Below, piece after piece: positions 48,607 to 59,348 of a DNA stretch of 64,000 nt (position 1 is the first letter of the stretch; each line of letters starts with the position of its first letter). Source of the DNA: Dryococelus australis (taxonomy: Eukaryota; Arthropoda; Insecta; Phasmatodea; Phasmatidae); assembly GCA_029891345.1 (NCBI GenBank), contig CM057005.1, forward strand, positions 68,705,760 through 68,769,759, read 5' to 3'. A model generated the notes under the pieces. The model did not search any database, was not told where the DNA came from, and was given only the letters and a program-made list of their open reading frames with translations. Made by a program: the position numbers and the translations under genes.

Positions 48607-48780
48607 GTGCAGCAATACATGCAACAAAAGGCAGAGCGGGAGGCAGCGCGGGAAGAGGAGCTCAAGCTGCAGCGGGTGGCGCGGGAGAGAGAGATTGCAC
48701 GGTTGCGCATGCTGCAGCAGAGACAGCAGGACCTTCAGGCTGAGATTGACGAGATCAACGCTCAACGCATCCAGGACGAG
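48607..48780 (+). CDS. CFAP45: CFAP45 exon 6
   Basis: After a TGTGTGCAG acceptor the exon gives 58 residues in phase 0: VQQYMQQKAEREAAREEEL, then REREIARLRMLQQRQQDLQA, matching vertebrate KEKEIARLRAMQEKAQDYQA. It ends IQDE before GTGGTG, a weak donor. Exon 5 and exon 6 are the same length (174 nt) and abut in the family alignment with nothing missing, even though 14.6 kb of intron separates them. Confidence 0.92.
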
Positions 48781-48846
48781 GTGGTGTAAACAAGAATGTC
48801 TAGACACATATTAATCATATTATGTGTTTCAGTTCAAGTTATTTTA

Positions 48847-49010
48847 CAGTCGACTCCCTATCTATTGTTTTTCAGGGGACTGACAAAAATTTCCATACAT
48901 GCGGGATTTCAGTAGATGAGGGTTCTGACATGTACATCAATAAAATACAACTTCTGACCTTTTTAGACATAATTTTGAGTATAATGAGAGCTGTACATTA
49001 TCTGTGAATA
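48847..49010 (+). mobile_element. Small pogo-like MITE, copy B (right end missing)
   Basis: CAGTCGACTCCC follows TA. The body (GGGGACTGACAAAAATTTCC, ATACATGCGGG) matches copy A at 47401. The CAGTCGACTCCC end is close to pogo/Tigger termini. No inverted right end was found, so the copy is truncated. It lies only 66 bp beyond the exon 6 donor. Confidence 0.6.
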
Positions 49011-49154
49011 AAGTTTAGCTTATAAACACACTAAAAATGAGAATTAAAAAAAAAAAGCATTACTGTATTATTTTTAAAGTAAATAATACATTAAAAAATA
49101 TTTCACCTAAACCTGTTTAAATAAAGATTATAATATCTCAAAATACCATATATA

Positions 49155-49731
49155 CAGTGAAAGTCCGTTATAACAATAGTTTATATTGGCACAAAAATTG
49201 TCGCTATAGCGGATTTTCGTTATAAAAATATGTTAAAAAATCCCACATTTACAAATTTTTTATATTAACTTTAATGGCACAACCCAAAATAGTCAAAATA
49301 CTGATAGTATAACTCATTAAAATTAAATTTATATGGCATAAAATTTAATCATTAGCGAAGAACAGGTGATGCATGCAAGGTTTTGGAGCGGGGAGGGTTG
49401 CCACTGCGGCGGCTGTGGGCGGGAACACAGAGACAGATGGGCGATGTGTGCACGCAAAATTATTATGTACAACTGTCACTAGGCACATTTTTTTGCTAAA
49501 ATTGAGTGAAGAAATTTGATTACACTATTAACAGTTAAGCCTGAGGTTTGTTCACGTACAGGAACAACTGACATTTGTCAACTACACGTTCCTGTGAAGC
49601 AAATGCTCTTGCAGGCATTCTTCATCAACAGCACAATGTGATATGCATGATTAACGTGACCCCATGTCTTGCCAGCTGGCGAGGCGGTTTACAGCTGTGC
49701 CGCCGGTACTGTATTGATCGTTTCAGTTAAT

Positions 49732-49807
<76 letters not shown>

Positions 49808-50734
49808 GCACGCTTCCCACTTCACAGATAAACGTGAGGTCGTGTTCCAATTCGTTTCTAGTTTCATTTTTCTTAATTTGTGTCTGGCATTTTGTAAAGT
49901 TTAGTCGAAACAATACGACGTTTAACTGCCTAGCATGCAATGCTGTATTATTTCAGTGTTATCGTTATTTCAAAAATAAAATTTGATCTGGCGGCAATTT
50001 GGTAATTTGTCAATTTCAAAGTTGTCAAAACACAAATTACAAAAATATGTCGTAGATTTTGTAGACAAACAGGTCACATGAGCATTTTGTTAACAAAAAG
50101 TGCCAATTAGAACATAGTCTCGTGATAATGGAAAAGGAACGAGCGAGTTATTATGAGAAATTTAAATTGATGGTTGTGGAATATGCACATGAACATGGAA
50201 AAAGGGCAGTTGGTCGACGATAAAAATGTACAGTGCTGGTGCAGGGAAAATATACGCTGTAAAAATTGCCCAAAAAAATGCTTTGCGAGGCAAAATGTGT
50301 AAACACCCGGAACTGGAATAATAGCTGTTTCATCATGTGCGCACCACTAAGAACATTGGATTTTCTGTCACCACAGGAATGCTTCAGTTTGAAGTCAGGG
50401 AAATTGCAACTAAAAAAAAAAAAAAAAAAACATTCCCATAACAGAATATAATCCGGACGTTTGCCGGCGATCAGATTACCCAGTTCTTAGCAGCTGTTCA
50501 GTGCAATAATAGCACATATAAATAATTTACTTGTACTCTCAGGTGTATTCCTTGATGATGCAGTGCAGGACCTTAGATGTAATTTTATTATGGCCAGAAA
50601 ACATTTTTACAATTTACCTATTTTTTCCCTTCTTTTCCCCACTGAATACATGGGCAATTGATGGTGCTGATAAAAGTTATTGTTATAGCGGACTTTTTGT
50701 TATAAAGCATACTCCTTACACCAGACTTTCACTG
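49155..50734 (+). mobile_element. Tigger/pogo DNA transposon, internally decayed
   Basis: The 1580-bp element starts CAGTGAAAGTCCGTTATAAC and ends CAGACTTTCACTG, with TA on both sides (49153-49154 and 50735-50736). Near the right end GTTATAGCGGACTTT repeats the left-end motif in inverse. A frame from 50129 reads EKERASYYEKFKLMVVEYA then EHGKRAVGRR before a stop, and a shifted frame follows with WCRENI and PKK. This matches the N-terminal CENP-B/pogo-type helix-turn-helix of Tigger transposases (usual form KFKLMVVEYAEEHGNRAAGR). The DDE catalytic domain is missing. A (CT)n tract lies inside the element. It is a non-autonomous, dead copy. Confidence 0.8.
49732..49805 (+). repeat. (CT)n microsatellite
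   Basis: About 74 bp of CT repeat with two interruptions, inside the Tigger-type element. Confidence 0.95.
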
Positions 50735-50736
50735 TA

Positions 50737-53297
50737 ATTGATTGTAATCCGACACCAAATGCAAGTTGACCTAAAACTTTCAAACCCTCTGAGAATGAAA
50801 ATAATATGACATAGAAAGCAAGACAAATTTTGAATGTCCCGCGCGCACTCAATTAGTTGAGAGCATGCCAAGTTATCAATGGGGTAGTGTGTTCACAGTG
50901 ACAGGCGGGGAAGGGGAAGTGGCGGAAGGATTACTTCTCCCACCTCTACATGTTGCAGACACCTTGCGAATGTGGCAAATGTGTCTTTCAAAGTAATCAA
51001 ATTAATTTCACTCCAAATAATCTTGTAATTTTCAGACAGAAATGAATAAATAAGGTGATTGTAATTAATTTCATCACTGTCTTTAATAATTAATCAATAA
51101 AAACCTCGTCCTCTGATTGTGTCTGTTGCGAGTTACACTGCTCTCGTGCTTGGTGCTTACCCATTATTAGATAACAAAATGTGTCAAATAGGCCCTTGCA
51201 TTTTATAAGTTTATTCAAAAGACATGTGTCTATTGAAATAAGTTAATATAAATCTTCAGATTTCCCACGCTCGATGTTCAAACAATTTTTGGCGACATAG
51301 GAAGGTCAAGTATATGCTTCTGGGCATATCATTTTATTCGTGAAGATGCTAACCATTGAGTTACATCAATATTACGTTTTAAAATCATTGATTTTACGCC
51401 AGATACAATGAAAGGCCAACTTTACGGGAAAAACAATCTTTAATCAGAAAAGAAAACATCTTTGCAAATAATTATTCTTCGTTAAAATGTATTGCATAAC
51501 ATTTTCAGGCAAAACCATTTGCATTCAAATACGAGTGGTGATAGGTGCTAATATTTAACTTGTTACCAAGGGGTAGTGTAAAGGAGGTAGGTCTGAGAGG
51601 GCCTTCTAGAGAGACAATCTCTCTCCAGCGTGGGTGCCCTTAAAAACTCGCAGCCCCTTCTTGGGTGTTCTGAAGGGGCAGGACCTAGTTTGTTCCCATA
51701 GTCACAAACAAGGTTCACAAGCTCATTCCCTGTTCATTCTTCCCCAGTCTTCCCACCATGGTTCATCTTCAAAGAGTGCTTGGGATGCTCAGTCTAGTGA
51801 ATTCTCAGCAAGAAAGAGTGAGTCTCAAGACACTTTGACCTTGGTGGCAACTGACAAGGCATATGTCTTCATCACCTTCAGTTCAGAGTGCAGGAGTAAC
51901 CTTAAGCATGAAGTGTACAGGAGAGGGTTTAGCATGCTCATGCCTTTTCTTAAAGTAGAGTTGAGGATTTATGACGAAATAGGGTTAGCAGGATAAAAGG
52001 TAATGAATCACAGCAGGCTGAAAATAAAAGCAAAATCGGAGTTTGGTTGTGCATCTTTATTGTAGCCAACATACAATGCACTATGCCAGCCTGTACCTGA
52101 TTAAATGTCTGAAGGGCAGTACCTAAGCTAAGTATACAAGCTGGATACGTGGTGCACGTATGACTGGGGCGAGGGTAACCATTTATGCTTGACGTGGCTG
52201 GCGCAGATGCTGCCAACGCGTGGTGAACTGTAATGACTGATGTGACATTAACAGTAACATTAGGGCGTGGCCAGGAGACCGGCCACGGGCTGACTGTCTG
52301 GAACTGACAAGCGGTGAATTGAAGAAGCATGGATTAACTAGCAGTAATGCAGTGATGCGGCCAGGACACCAGCCAATGACAGACAAAGATTACGCTGGGG
52401 TGTGATACCCCATATGTATTGTTTGACTAGTTGGTATTGAGGGGGTAGGTGGCAGAAGGGTGAGGAGTATGTGCAGGAGGGAAAAAGATATAGCAAGTGC
52501 CACCCTTCTGCATGACCAAGTGGCACACTGGTGACATGTCATGAGGGGAAGGGGAACAGCTCCTGTAGAGTGCGCATCCCTATTGCTCAAGCTTGTGTGG
52601 GTCTCAGCAAAGAGTACCTCTCCATTCAGACCCAATGGCATGTAGCAGCATTCAGTTTTCTCTTGAGGTGGGGCACATCTGTGGTGGATGCTTACTAGGA
52701 ACCTGATGGCACCATAGTGCATCAATGCCAGCTCTCTATTATCCTGATTTGATTGCTACTCTTGTTATAATTGCTATTGCTATCCTTATCACATTACATC
52801 AGGACTGTGCAATTTCCATTACATGTTGAATATTGGCATGAGTGTCTGTCAGATTACTCTTTCCTGATGGAAGGATCAGCTGGGAACCACCCATACATCC
52901 ACCATCATCTGACTCCAGTATACAATGGTGTTAGGTGTTAGTAGGAGTGATACGAAGAGGTCATCACCACCTGTGGTTCAGCATGCATCTCTAGTTCCAT
53001 TTTACCAAGGACAACAGTCCCACCACATAGTGGAAGGATTGAAGCATGACCCATGCCTGAAAGGTTTCATGAGATTATTTCCTGTGTTCACTAGAATACA
53101 AAGTCTACCAACCCTGCAACAATGCAAAAACTCATGTACAAGTGCAACAATGTGGAAAGTTGCATGGTCCATGATAGAAATGCAAGCAGTGAGATAAAGA
53201 TGTAGTTGCAACTAACCAGTCGTACATGGTGTGGTGGGACATTCCACTTATCCCCTTTTCTTTCTCTAACCGATTCCTCACATACATGTTTCATGTG
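50737..53297. other. CFAP45 intron 6, middle part
   Basis: No exon is recognised. The open frame at 51634-51996 on the plus strand has no familiar motif. The GC-richer stretch 52040-52700 may be an unclassified repeat. A direct repeat AGACCGGCCACGGG / AGGACACCAGCCA-like pair near 52270 and 52360 is weak. Confidence 0.4.
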
Positions 53298-53413
53298 TGT
53301 AGTATACTTTTTCAACATTTTAATAACCTGTAGCTACGACATAGCACACTATACAAACATTGTCCTGCTCTTCTGTGCAGTGCTGCCAAACTCACAGCAC
53401 TGACTATACCACA
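53298..53413 (-). repeat. 3' LTR of intron 6 gypsy element
   Basis: 116 bp. Starts TGTAGTATAC and ends TATACCACA on the plus strand. About 94% like 57437-57549 apart from a 3-bp gap. Confidence 0.88.
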
Positions 53414-54009
53414 ACTCCTCCCCCACATAACATACAAACTTAGGATATCCTTACTAGGTATACATATTGAACCATTTTGAGCAGTAGTGTCTGAATTACA
53501 ATCAACCAATGAAGATGTAAATTATTAATAAGTTACCCAAGCACTTCAGAACAAACCACAGAATGAAGTCTCATTGACTGCCTCAATAAAATATAAACAA
53601 CAAACAGTACAAATTAGAGCTCAAACAACCTCTTTTTAATTCTGTTTCTCTTAGGGTATATCTGTTCATTTACACCACCACTAGATCTTCTGATAATGCT
53701 AACCATGCCCTTCCTTTCGAAACCCTTGAAACCTTTGCCGCTTTCAGCCTTAAAGCTTTCTTCTGCAACATCATTCTAGAACACTGTTCTACTAGTTTGT
53801 TCACTGGGAGGGGGCTAACAGCATCACAATCCTAATGGCTTCTAACAACACTGTTGCTGTCTGTTTCCATCTGTTGTTTCTACCAGTACTACTTGCTTCC
53901 ACTCGGCTGTTAATGCTCATGCTGTCTGCTTCCACTCTCCTGTCACCACCCAGAATGCCTGCTTCCTTTCTGGTGTCTTTAAAGCTGCCAACCTCATCCC
54001 CTTTTTGTC

Positions 54010-54010
<1 letters not shown>

Positions 54011-54040
<30 letters not shown>

Positions 54041-54242
54041 GCACCCACGCACACCCACCCGCCCGCCCGCACGCACGCACGCACACACACACACAAAACC
54101 ACACACACAACCACACACACAACCACACACACACACACACACAACCACACACACACACAACCACACACACACAACCACACACACACAAACACACACACAC
54201 AAACACACACACACAAACACACACAAACACACACACACACAG
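54011..54242 (+). repeat. Compound (CT)n(CA)n microsatellite
   Basis: About 230 bp of CT then CA repeats, with interspersed CGCA, CCCG and CACAA variants. It lies within the intron 6 gypsy element. Open frames reading through it are artefacts of the repeat. Confidence 0.95.
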
Positions 54243-57200
54243 AGTTCTTTGCCATTAAAGTAAACTCTAAAGACAACAGGATCTCCTATATTGAAGGTCA
54301 CACAACGGTCCTGAGATGAACTGCAAACAGACTGTAACTTTTGAGATGTTAGTTTAGCAGCCACAGAGGGAGTAAGCAATGACAGTCGACTACGGATAAC
54401 CCTTCCAAACATTAAACTGCTGAGTGTTTCTGCCGTGGCTGAATGAGGAGTAATGCGGTAGGCTAAAAGGAATCTAGGGAGGGCAACCTTAAGAGGGACA
54501 TGAGAATTCACTAGTGCTTTTATTTTGGCCTTGAAAGTTTTCACCATGTTCTCTGCTTGGCCATTAATGGAAGGGTGATATGGAGGTGAAAAAGTGTGTG
54601 TGATGTCATTTTGCCTGCAGAAAACTGAGAACTCTTCTAACGAAAATTGCATCCCGTTGTCCAACACTAAATGCTCTTGGAGACCATAAGTAGGAAACCA
54701 TTTACGCAGTGTTGCCGAAATTTTACCTGAAGTGATACTGAACAATTCACCTACCTCTGGCCATTTTGAAAATGCATTAACAAGAATAAGGAAATATTTT
54801 CCTAAGAAGGGGCCGGCTGTCCAAGTGCACCCATTGCCAAGGCGTCAGGCCACTTCCATGGTGATAAACCAACTTGTCTGGAGTTTGTGCATTCTGAAGA
54901 CAAACTTTACAAAATGCCACCATATATTCTAAATCAGCATCAATTTTGGCCACCAAGCATGTGCGCGAGAAAGCACCTTCATTTTACTGATGCAAAAATG
55001 TATAGAATGCAGTTCCTGCAAGACCTTATCTATCAAAGCAGAATGCACAGTTACCCTATGACTCCACAACAACCAACCTTGCTCAATAGTGAGCCCATTC
55101 TGTCTGACATAAAAGGGCTTAAGAGTATCGTCAACTTCCTTGGGCCACCCATCGCAAAAACAATTAATAACTTTGGCTAAGACTCTGTCACACACTGAAC
55201 TGATTCTCATGTCTTTTTGGGTCACTGGCAAAAACTCAGGCACCCCAACATCAAGGTATGAAAACTGCTCAGATGTTTTGAGGCTGTGAAGAGGTAACCT
55301 TGATAGCCCATCAGCATTATCATGTGCTTCTCCTTTCACATATGGTACATTATACTGAACCCTTCCAACATTACAGACTACCTCTGTAATCTATTTGCTA
55401 CTAACTGGGGGATGCCACATTAGTTCCCAAAAATGTTTTTCAAGAGCTGGTGGTCGGTGACCAGAAGAAATGGGCAGATATACGGATACTGAAAAAATTT
55501 TTTGACACTATACACAGTGGGTTTCTTGATGCCTCCAGGAAAGACATGACCGATAATTGCCCCATCCCCATAGGGAGAGGTATCACATGCCAGTTTGACA
55601 GACAACTTTGGGTCATAATGTGTGACCACTCGTGAAGATGCAATCAAGTGCTTCAATTTCACAAAAGTATCATTACAACGTGGTAGACCACCAATACCAC
55701 TGATGACTCTTGCGCAAAAGCTCATGTAAAGGCACTAGACATGTGGAAAGGTGCAGCAGGAAGCGTACATAGTAATTTACCAACACTGACCAAGCTCTCA
55801 GTTGCATCACGTCTGTTGTGGCTGGGGCATCAACCACTGCCTTGACCTTCTCAGTACATATATGCAACCCATCTTGATCAACCATGTGCCCAAAAACTGC
55901 ACAGATGTCTGGAAAAATTTGCACTTACCTTTGTTTGCTTTAGAGTCACAGTCACTTAGGCGTTGCATGAGCTTGTGTAGGTTGTCCCATTGCTGCTGCT
56001 CGGAGTTGCCCATTATCATAATGTCATTCTGAAAGCAAACTACACCATCCAATCCCTGTAGGACTTGGTCCATAGTTCTCTGAAATAATGCTGGACGTGA
56101 TCTTATGCCACAAGGAAGGTGTGAGTAGTAGAAAATACCCTTGTGAGTATTAATAGAGCAAAGCTTCTGGGACTCAACATCTAAATGCAGTTGTTGAAAA
56201 GCATTTTATAGGTCAATGGTGGATAACTCTACCCCCCTCCCTCTCCCCACATTTCAGTTTTGCTTGGGGTTTAGAGTTATCTTGAAGTCAGCACAAATTC
56301 TGACTGTACCACCTCTTTGCAACAGGGACAATGGGAGTTGCCCAGTCACTAAAATCTACTGGATAGAGGACACTCAATTGCACCAGCCTATCTAACTCTA
56401 CATCTATCTTGCTCTTTAATGCAAAGGCAAGTGGTCTTGTAGCACAGAACACTGGGATGGCAACTTCCTTCAGATGTAGTGAAACCTTGCCCCCCAAAAT
56501 CGTTCCCAGACTTGGTGCGAACAAAGTTGGATATTTTTGTAGCAAACCACCAAGCGCTGCAACCTTATTTAGTGCTATATTATGATTCTGACGATGAAGC
56601 ACACAAGACATTATGTAACTTGGCCTCTCTGTGTGCTTGCTGAGTGAGGTTAGGGCACATTTGGTGAAGGTGTACTGGACGTTTACATTGATTACATCTG
56701 TACTTGCGAAATCTGCACACACTAAGGGCATGATTAACACTGCAACAACACAAACACTTCTGTTGTGGGGAGCCTTTGTTTGATTCACCCTGCCGAGGAT
56801 GAACTTTTACAACATTTATTGTTTCATGTTCTGGGTGCAACTGTACAGGCACCTTTGATTCTGTTACACAAGCCAATGTATTATCTACTGCCAACTCGTA
56901 TGATGTGGCTAAAGCGACTTTTTTGTCAAGTGTCAGATCGTCCGACTCCAAATACAATTGTTGCGTGATGCCCATATTTTTCAGGCCTACTACAAACTGG
57001 TGTCAAAGCGCTGAATCAAAGAAGGTACCAAAGTTATAAAATCGTGTCAATTTACGTAATCCTACCACAAAATCAGCTATAGTTTCGTGACTTTTTTTGC
57101 CGCCTCCTGTGAAAGTTATGGCATTCAGCAATGGCCAAAGATTTAGGCTAAAAACGAGCAATCTGACTAACTCGCTGCTCATGCAAATGTTTAGGTTCTG

Positions 57201-57436
57201 ACAAATTTCTAAAAACTTCATATGTTCCCCTCCCTGTTGCCAAAATCAGGATCGCCCGCTGTTTTTCATTGTCTTCTTCCGTGCTGGAAAACGCCATTTG
57301 TAATGAAGATTTGTTCCAGCCGTTCAAGGTAGGAATCCCAGGAATCTTCTCCTGGAGTGAAATGTTTTACATTGAAACTTGCCAAGGCTCCAAATTAAAA
57401 TTGAAATGCGCACTGAAATCCCATCCTCGTCACCAC

Positions 57437-57549
57437 TGTAGTATACTTTTCCAACATTTTAATAACCTGCAGCTACGACATAGCACACCATACAAACAAT
57501 GTCCTGCTCTGTGGAGTGCTGCCAAACGCACAGCACTGAATATACCACA
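57437..57549 (-). repeat. 5' LTR of intron 6 gypsy element
   Basis: 113-bp partner of 53298-53413, with the same TGTAGTATAC and TATACCACA ends. Confidence 0.88.
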
Positions 57550-58260
57550 GTGTGCATCTCCAACACATGCCACAGGATGGTCCACTCACGAGTAGATGTT
57601 ACAAGGTCTTTATTGTATGCTGTTCACATTTATTTGAGACCTTTGAAATCAACCTTTGAAAAATGTCTTTGCCTGTACCTGTAAATATTTTAACAGGCGA
57701 GCATCCAGTAAAGTTGGTAAAGTTGTTAGGTTAACATTTGTGATTACCAAAATTATTTCTTTTGCTTACTGTTTTTTTTACGCTTCTGAGTTGAGTGTGA
57801 AAATTAACACGTTTGTAAAAAATACTACGTTTACTTGTTTAATAATTTTGCAGTCTCACTTCACTGACTCATAAATAAAGTGATGACGCCCATTGGCAAT
57901 GTTAATTTTACACATGGCAGAAGAATACACAATGTGTATACAAGTAGATCTTAATCAGGGCTATCAAAAGTGGTCAATTAATTTTGTAAATGGCCTGTAC
58001 TTACCATCCTTACTTTGCCCAGGGTAAATGAAAAGCACAAGGATGTTGAGATAAAAGTAAACCAATTTTTATGAGCTGTAGAAGGTATCTAATAGATGTA
58101 AATATAGTAAAATAACTATATGCTGCTGAGTAGTTTATAACTTGAACAGATCTAGTGAATGATGAAACCATTAAGACAAATTTATGTTTATTAGGCTTTT
58201 GGACATCATAGAGCATGTACTTGAGCCCACAGAAGTTAGTTGGGGTTGTGGTGTTGACAG
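57550..58260. other. CFAP45 intron 6, right part
   Basis: AT-rich, no recognised repeat. Ends with the exon 7 acceptor TGTTGACAG. Confidence 0.5.
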
Positions 58261-58476
58261 GTAGAACGAGAGTGGCGCAAGAAGCAGAAATCAGCAGTGC
58301 AGAAGAAGCGACAAGAGCAAGAAGAAATGAAGAAGGCTCGGGAGGTGCAGATCCAGGGTCAAAGACACATGCAGGCACTAGAAAATGCAGCACTGAGGAA
58401 AGAGCATGAATCTGTGCTGCAGGCACAGCGCGAGGCTGCAGAGAAGTTTCGTATTGAGCAGGAACAGAAGAAAAAG
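58261..58476 (+). CDS. CFAP45: CFAP45 exon 7 (last exon in window)
   Basis: The exon gives 72 residues in phase 0. VEREWRKKQK matches vertebrate VADREWRRKEK, followed by a coiled coil with MQALENAALRKEHESVLQAQ and REAAEKFRIEQEQKKK, matching ALAVQVQRDRDEF and RAQREQIEKERLEEERK. It ends before GTAGAC. The expected C-terminal part (about 120 residues in vertebrates) was not found between 58477 and 64000, so it is beyond the window. The gypsy element starting near 61.4 kb lies in the intron that follows. Confidence 0.9.
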
Positions 58477-59081
58477 GTAGACTACAGATGTTGATAGTGC
58501 TAGGTCGTGGTTACACGAGCACTGTTAAACACATTCAGCTAAATACGTACATTCAGTAGCCATGTCTGAAAAAGTTTAAAAACAGAATGTGTTTTCGCCA
58601 TTACACACCCAAAGCAGAATGAAATCAATGGAAATTCTAACCTCAACAAACATGAAACTTAAAATGTATATTTAATTATAATAGCCTTCAACATTTATCA
58701 CTATTGATCTTTTTAATTGTTATGAAACCTACACTTTTACTGTAGTGGCATAATGGGTGGGTATTAGTACATTAAACCTTAAATTTATCTTAATTCAACA
58801 AGTGTAGGAATTCCCGCCAAATTCAGCAATATTTATTACGCTGCTTGTTTACTTTGAAGCAGCCAATAGGAGCCAGCAGAGAAGAGAAGTTGTTTGAAAC
58901 TACTCGTGAAAACTGTTCACTTTGAACAAGAAACAACTGCGATCGGAACTCGTTCGAAGGTAATGTAACCTCTTCAATAGCTGAACTTGTTTTAAGTGAA
59001 GTAGTTCTGCATCTCATGTAACTGCGACCCTAGACGATAAGTCAGTCTAGACTGATACCTGTGATTTGTGATCAGTGATGA
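58477..59081. other. CFAP45 intron 7, left part
   Basis: No repeat or exon was recognised. Confidence 0.5.
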
Positions 59082-59335
59082 GTTGAGTTGAGAGATTTGG
59101 GCGGCCCTTAACAACGAGGTCTTAAGACATGGTGAGGGTGAAATGAGGTGAGATTGGAGCCACGCCGGAATGCAGGGACGGGGGAAAAGGGAGATCCCCG
59201 AGAAAATCCGCTGACCAGCGGCATCATCCGGCATGAGTCCCACTTGTGAAAATATAGGAGTGACCTGGCCAGGGATTGAACCTGGTTTGCCTTATGGGAG
59301 GCAAGCCATCTAACTGCTCAACCACCAAGGTCCCA
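59082..59335 (-). mobile_element. tRNA-derived SINE, copy 2, with perfect 13-bp TSD
   Basis: The 254-bp SINE is flanked by identical TGATCAGTGATGA at 59069-59081 and 59336-59348. On the minus strand it has a tRNA-like head with an A-box-like TGGTTGAGCAG and a B box GGTTCAATCCC (complement of 59272-59282). The body holds AAGTGGGACTCATGCCGG and TTTTCTCGGGGATCTCCC, and the tail is AAATCTCTCAACTCAAC. It matches the copy at 6168-6424. The intact duplication points to a fairly recent insertion. Confidence 0.9.
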
Positions 59336-59348
59336 TGATCAGTGATGA

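Larger units (their letters stand above)
53298..57549 (-). mobile_element. Ty3/gypsy element with short LTRs
   Basis: This 4252-bp element has LTRs of only 113-116 bp (53298-53413 and 57437-57549), TG...CA ends, and flanks ATGTG and GTGTG that match at 4 of 5 bases. CTCCTCCCCCAC next to the left LTR reads as a polypurine tract on the element's strand. Minus-strand parts: gag (about 57300-56600) with a zinc-knuckle region (56770-56640), reverse transcriptase (about 56560-55730), RNase H (55725-55420), integrase zinc-binding region (about 55180-54930) and core (54745-54250). A CA-repeat tract follows the core. LTRs differ at about 6%, so it seems younger than the intron 5 elements. Broken, with roughly five to eight breaks. 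Layout is close to the K02A2.6-like gypsy group. Confidence 0.88.

Noticed and set aside
54011-54745. Long open frames on both strands through the CA repeat.
   Set aside because: They are low-complexity readings of a microsatellite, not genes.
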